From Lachnospiraceae bacterium AD3010 (GTDB taxonomy: Bacteria > Bacillota > Clostridia > Lachnospirales > Lachnospiraceae), in NCBI GenBank assembly GCA_000622025.1, contig JHWU01000019.1, forward strand, positions 1-64,000: 64,000 bases of DNA. The letters run 5' to 3'. The notes under the pieces are model-generated. The model worked only from the letters and a program-made list of their open reading frames with translations. It had not been told where the DNA came from and did no database searches. Both the position numbers and the translations under genes were made by a program. This document shows, piece by piece, positions 61,263 through 64,000 of the stretch; position 1 is the stretch's first letter; the number at the start of each line of letters is the position of its first letter.

Positions 61263-61493
61263 ATGGGTATCAACAAAAACGAACTGACAGTAGAGCAGAT
61301 CAGAAAAGCGATGGAATGCAAAGATGCAGCTGAGCTTATGGAGCTTGCAAAAAGCGAGGGCTTTGAGATCACAAAGGACGAGGCGGATAGTTATCTTGAG
61401 GAGCTGTCCGACATTGAGCTTGACAAGGAAAATCTTGACAAGGTAGCCGGAGGAGGATGTTACTCAGACTGTAAAGCTGAGGCGTGGTTATGA
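61263..61493 (+). CDS. Nif11-type RiPP precursor peptide 2
   Basis: A 76-aa paralogue of precursor 1 with AAGGAGG upstream. The leader is again 64 residues, ending ELDKENLDKVAGG. The predicted core is 12 residues, GCYSDCKAEAWL, with Cys at positions 2 and 6. The intergenic spacer is 44 bp. Confidence 0.88.
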   Translation: MGINKNELTVEQIRKAMECKDAAELMELAKSEGFEITKDEADSYLEELSDIELDKENLDKVAGGGCYSDCKAEAWL

Positions 61494-61526
61494 AAACACG
61501 CTATGAGTAAAAAAAGAGGAAAAAAC

Positions 61527-61763
61527 ATGGAAATCAACAAAAACGAACTAACAGCAGAGCAGATCAAAAAAGCGATGGAATGCAAAGATGTAGCTGAACT
61601 CATGGAGTTTGCAAAGAAAGAAGGCTTTGACATCACAAAGGAAGAGGCGGAAGGCTATCTTGACGAGCTGTCCGACATCGAGCTTGACAAAGAAAACCTG
61701 GGCAAGATTGCCGGAGGAGGATGTTACGCTGACTGTCAAAATGATTATTGTTTTGAGAATTAA
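61527..61763 (+). CDS. Nif11-type RiPP precursor peptide 3
   Basis: A 78-aa paralogue. The ATG at 61527 is chosen because AGAGGA precedes it and because it gives the same 64-residue leader as its siblings; the open frame starts at 61503. The leader ends ELDKENLGKIAGG. The core is GCYADCQNDYCFEN (14 residues, three Cys), sharing GCYxDC with precursor 2. Confidence 0.88.
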   Translation: MEINKNELTAEQIKKAMECKDVAELMEFAKKEGFDITKEEAEGYLDELSDIELDKENLGKIAGGGCYADCQNDYCFEN

Positions 61764-61778
61764 AGAAAACGGATACAG

Positions 61779-63314
61779 ATGAGAACCAGTACATATGAGA
61801 TCATAGTTCCCCTCACAGGAAGCGAAAATAAAGAGATACAGGGGAAAAAGCTCCTGATGAACGGTCTTTACGGCGCCATGGATGTTGTGGATGATAAGAC
61901 CGCAGCAGCGATCGAAAAGGATGAGCCGGATGACCTTCCGGCAGATATTCGTGAACGACTCTCATCAAGAGGTCATATCACGCGAAGGAGTGTGGAGGGG
62001 GAACTGAAGGACGTGGAGCTTCTCGGGAGGATTCATGCCCGGACGGAGGCCCGGCTGTCTGTAGCTCCGGTGATACTTCCCACATATGACTGCAATTTTC
62101 GCTGTCCCTACTGCTTTGAAAGCCACAGACTTTCAAGGGGTGAGGAATGGCTTAAAGTCGGCATGAAGCCTGAGATGGTGGATGCTGTCTTTTCGGCGCT
62201 TAAAAAGCAGAGGGAAAAGGGAAGGATCATAAAAGGCTGCTCTCTCTACGGAGGAGAGCCTTTTTTGAAGGAAAACAAAGAGACGGTTCGAAACATCTGC
62301 GAGCATGCCAAAGAGATGGGACTGACCATGAATGCCATCACAAACGGTTATGACCTGGATCATTACATCGATCTTTTGAAGGAATATGATTTTAAAAAAC
62401 TCCAGATCACAGTGGACGGAGTGGGGAGCACAAATGACAGACGGCGCCTTCACCGCGACGGTGTTCCCACCTACGAAAAGATCATGTCAAACATCATCCT
62501 TGCATTGGAAAACGGTCTGTCCATAAGCCTCCGGGTAAATGTAAACGGCGGAAACATAGGCGGCATCAGTGAACTGATCGGGGATATAGAAAAGCGCGGT
62601 CTGAATAATCACGAAAAATTCAGTTACTATTTCAAGGCCGTCTCCGAGGATGAATCCTCTCCGGACCATGTAACGGAAAGGATGGTCATGGACGAGCTAT
62701 TGAGGACCGGCCTGCCCGTTATGGAAGCCATAAAAAAACAGAGCATGTACAACATGCATCTTTCCGTGATAGAGGAGCTCCTGAAAAAAGAGTCCCTTCC
62801 CGGATATTCCACATCATACTGCGGAGCCGAAAAGGGAATGATGTGTATAGCACCTGACGGAAAGCTCTATCCCTGCTGGGACATCGTGGGCATGGATGAG
62901 GACACGGTGGGACATACTGACATCGGGAGCGGGGATTTCATTTATTATTTTAATAAGGTCAAATGGAAGCTGCGTACCTCGGACAGGATGGAGCCCTGCA
63001 GGACCTGCCCCTACATCTTTGTATGCAGGGGAGGATGTGTTTCCGTGGCGAAAAAGGAGCACGGGAGCTATTTCAGGGAAGCCTGCTCAGAGAATCGCGA
63101 AAACTTCTGTTTTGTGGCATCCCGCGTTGCCGGAAGGAAATATGAGGAGACAGGTGAGACGGAGCTTTCCCTGTCGCAGTTCGGTCCGCTTTCAAGACTT
63201 ACCGAAGACGAGCGGAAACATCTCATGGAGGAAAAGGATCCTAACGAGATCTTCAAACTCATAAAGGAATACGGACTGGTAAGCCCGGCCAGGGAAAAAC
63301 AGGATGAGCGCTAG
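61779..63314 (+). CDS. Radical SAM/SPASM peptide maturase
   Basis: A 511-aa enzyme. An N-terminal ~95-residue region that may bind leader peptide precedes the radical SAM core with CNFRCPYC (Cys105, Cys109, Cys112), the SAM-binding GGEP (SLYGGEPFL) and ITVDG. The C-terminal SPASM domain binds auxiliary Fe-S clusters: YCGAEKGMMCIAPDGKLYPCWDI, CRTCPYIFVCRGGC, then C...C in ACSENRENFC. Enzymes of this type make thioether or C-C crosslinks in Cys-containing cores (sactipeptide/ranthipeptide type). It lies 15 bp after the third precursor; its ribosome site is weak, suggesting lower expression. Confidence 0.9.
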   Translation: MRTSTYEIIVPLTGSENKEIQGKKLLMNGLYGAMDVVDDKTAAAIEKDEPDDLPADIRERLSSRGHITRRSVEGELKDVELLGRIHARTEARLSVAPVILPTYDCNFRCPYCFESHRLSRGEEWLKVGMKPEMVDAVFSALKKQREKGRIIKGCSLYGGEPFLKENKETVRNICEHAKEMGLTMNAITNGYDLDHYIDLLKEYDFKKLQITVDGVGSTNDRRRLHRDGVPTYEKIMSNIILALENGLSISLRVNVNGGNIGGISELIGDIEKRGLNNHEKFSYYFKAVSEDESSPDHVTERMVMDELLRTGLPVMEAIKKQSMYNMHLSVIEELLKKESLPGYSTSYCGAEKGMMCIAPDGKLYPCWDIVGMDEDTVGHTDIGSGDFIYYFNKVKWKLRTSDRMEPCRTCPYIFVCRGGCVSVAKKEHGSYFREACSENRENFCFVASRVAGRKYEETGETELSLSQFGPLSRLTEDERKHLMEEKDPNEIFKLIKEYGLVSPAREKQDER

Positions 63315-63316
63315 CT

Positions 63317-63346
63317 TTGACCGGATGATCCGTCATGTGATATATT
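63317..63346 (+). promoter_or_regulatory. Possible promoter for the export genes
   Basis: TTGACC (63317-63322), 18-bp spacer, TATATT (63341-63346), in the short gap between the maturase and the HlyD-like gene. Confidence 0.5.
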
Positions 63347-63380
63347 AAAAATACAGGCTTACCTGAAGATCCTGAGCCTG

Positions 63381-63908
63381 ATGCGGAGAGTCGCTGAAAA
63401 CAAAGATCAAATGGAAAAAAAGGACAAGAACGAGGCTGCGTCTGCTGTACGCAGCCTCGACGAACTTGACAGAGCCGTAAAGATCACCACCCCCGGGATA
63501 TGGATGGTGCTTTTGGCGTGTTTTGCTCTTTTGGCAGGGATCCTTGCCTGGGGTTTTTTCGGTACGGTTTCCGCCGGTGTCAGTGCAAGCGGCATCATGA
63601 AAAACGGAAAGCTCATCTGTATCCTTGACATAGATGAGGTGAGGCTCATCAAAACGGGAGATATTGCCGTCATAGACGGAAAGAATTTCAGCATTGAAAA
63701 GATTGACAGCGTACCGCTGTCAAGAGATGAAGCAAAAGAGCTCCTTGGCAGTGATTATCTGGTCAGTAAAAATATGAATGATGACTGGGCCTGGTCCGTC
63801 ACGCTTGTGCCTGAGAATGCCGGTGATTATCCTGACGGCTCCCTTTTGTCCTTTGATATCGTGACCGGGAGGGTCTCACCTTTTTCCATGATCTGGAAGG
63901 ATGTCTGA
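63381..63908 (+). CDS. Short HlyD/NHLM-type membrane-fusion protein
   Basis: A 175-aa protein. A cytoplasmic segment with RSLDELDRAVKITTPGIW leads to one membrane helix (MVLLACFALLAGILAWGFFG) and then an extracytoplasmic beta-rich part (TVSAGVSASGIMKNGKLICILDIDEVRLIKTGDIAVIDG). The phrase around LDRAVKITTPGIWMVL is typical of NHLM-system secretion proteins, but the coiled-coil hairpin of full-length HlyD proteins is missing. The start could be ATG 63381 or 63411. It lies 4 bp before the ABC exporter. Confidence 0.75.
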   Translation: MRRVAENKDQMEKKDKNEAASAVRSLDELDRAVKITTPGIWMVLLACFALLAGILAWGFFGTVSAGVSASGIMKNGKLICILDIDEVRLIKTGDIAVIDGKNFSIEKIDSVPLSRDEAKELLGSDYLVSKNMNDDWAWSVTLVPENAGDYPDGSLLSFDIVTGRVSPFSMIWKDV

Positions 63909-63912
63909 CGCT

Positions 63913-64000
63913 ATGAGTATGATCCTGAAAAAAAACAGGGTCCCGCAGGTGATGCAGATGGAGGCTACGGAATGCGGAGCCGCCTGTCTTTCAATGATAC
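63913..64000 (+). CDS. N-terminus of a C39-peptidase ABC exporter (partial, runs off the window)
   Basis: Only 29 codons are present. VPQVMQMEATECGAACLSMI is the start of a bacteriocin-processing C39 domain, with catalytic Cys21 preceded by Glu. Such transporters cut the leader after GG and export the core, in NHLM/nif11 systems and elsewhere. It follows the HlyD-like gene by 4 bp and matches the GG-ended leaders upstream. The membrane and ATPase domains lie outside the window. Confidence 0.85.
   Translation, partial: MSMILKKNRVPQVMQMEATECGAACLSMI

Overview
The window reads as a chromosomal segment of an anaerobic Firmicute, most likely a Lachnospiraceae-type Clostridium relative. The reasons are the long 394-residue PRPP synthetase, a paired GlgC/GlgD, MecA, a DnaD-DnaC replication pair, an F-ATPase operon headed by AtpZ and AtpI, secreted proteins with YTGK-type Ig-like repeats, and a nif11/NHLM peptide-export locus. 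No species can be named from sequence alone. Promoters are of the sigma-A type and most genes have good Shine-Dalgarno sites. No tRNA, rRNA or CRISPR array was seen; the one stable RNA recognised is the SRP RNA.

Layout. 0-3.1 kb: end of a coiled-coil surface protein, then an AgrA/AgrC-like two-component pair. 3.5-11.5 kb: metG, a hydrolase and an acetyltransferase, then an overlapping response regulator, histidine kinase and HD-GYP operon, and a DUF1858 protein. 11.5-19 kb: mecA, a GH18 wall glycosidase, sua5, rpiB, a SleB-like wall hydrolase and a solitary double-glycine leader peptide. 18.6-26.3 kb (minus strand): the complete ATP synthase operon, whose c subunit has two carboxylates in its ion site. 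26.5-40.6 kb: a large membrane-anchored unknown protein, then minus-strand queT-prs-dnaC-dnaD, murC-pth-glgD-glgC (glgD carries an in-frame TAG), a diguanylate cyclase and a MATE transporter. 40.7-53 kb: SRP RNA, two large secreted proteins (one a papain-type peptidase), a DEDD exonuclease, dacA, trmB, trxA, an acyltransferase, and rplM-rpsI.

53.0-57.5 kb is a compact (about 4.4 kb) AT-rich integrative element inserted at the 3' end of rpsI. Both ends carry a copy of the last codons of rpsI (QFSKR-stop), and the two copies differ only by synonymous changes. It has an integrase, an excisionase-like protein, two small DNA-binding proteins and two cargo genes of unknown role, but no visible transfer or phage structural genes. 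An AT-rich Schlafen/AlbA-type gene follows.

59.2-64.0 kb is a ribosomal-peptide (RiPP) cluster cut by the window end: a radical-SAM-like/SPASM protein that appears to have lost its cluster-binding cysteines, three paralogous nif11-type precursors with near-identical 64-residue leaders ending in GG and short divergent Cys-containing cores, an intact radical SAM/SPASM maturase, a short HlyD-like protein, and the start of a C39-peptidase ABC exporter. The simplest reading is that the leaders bring the peptides to the maturase(s), the C39 domain cuts after GG, and the exporter secretes them. This cluster and the rpsI element are the most interesting parts of the window.

A REP/MITE-like repeat (GTCATCCTGAGC...GAAGGATCTT and its complement) occurs at more than ten intergenic sites. 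It also forms the C-terminal codons of sua5 and probably contributes a Shine-Dalgarno site and a -35 box to neighbouring genes.
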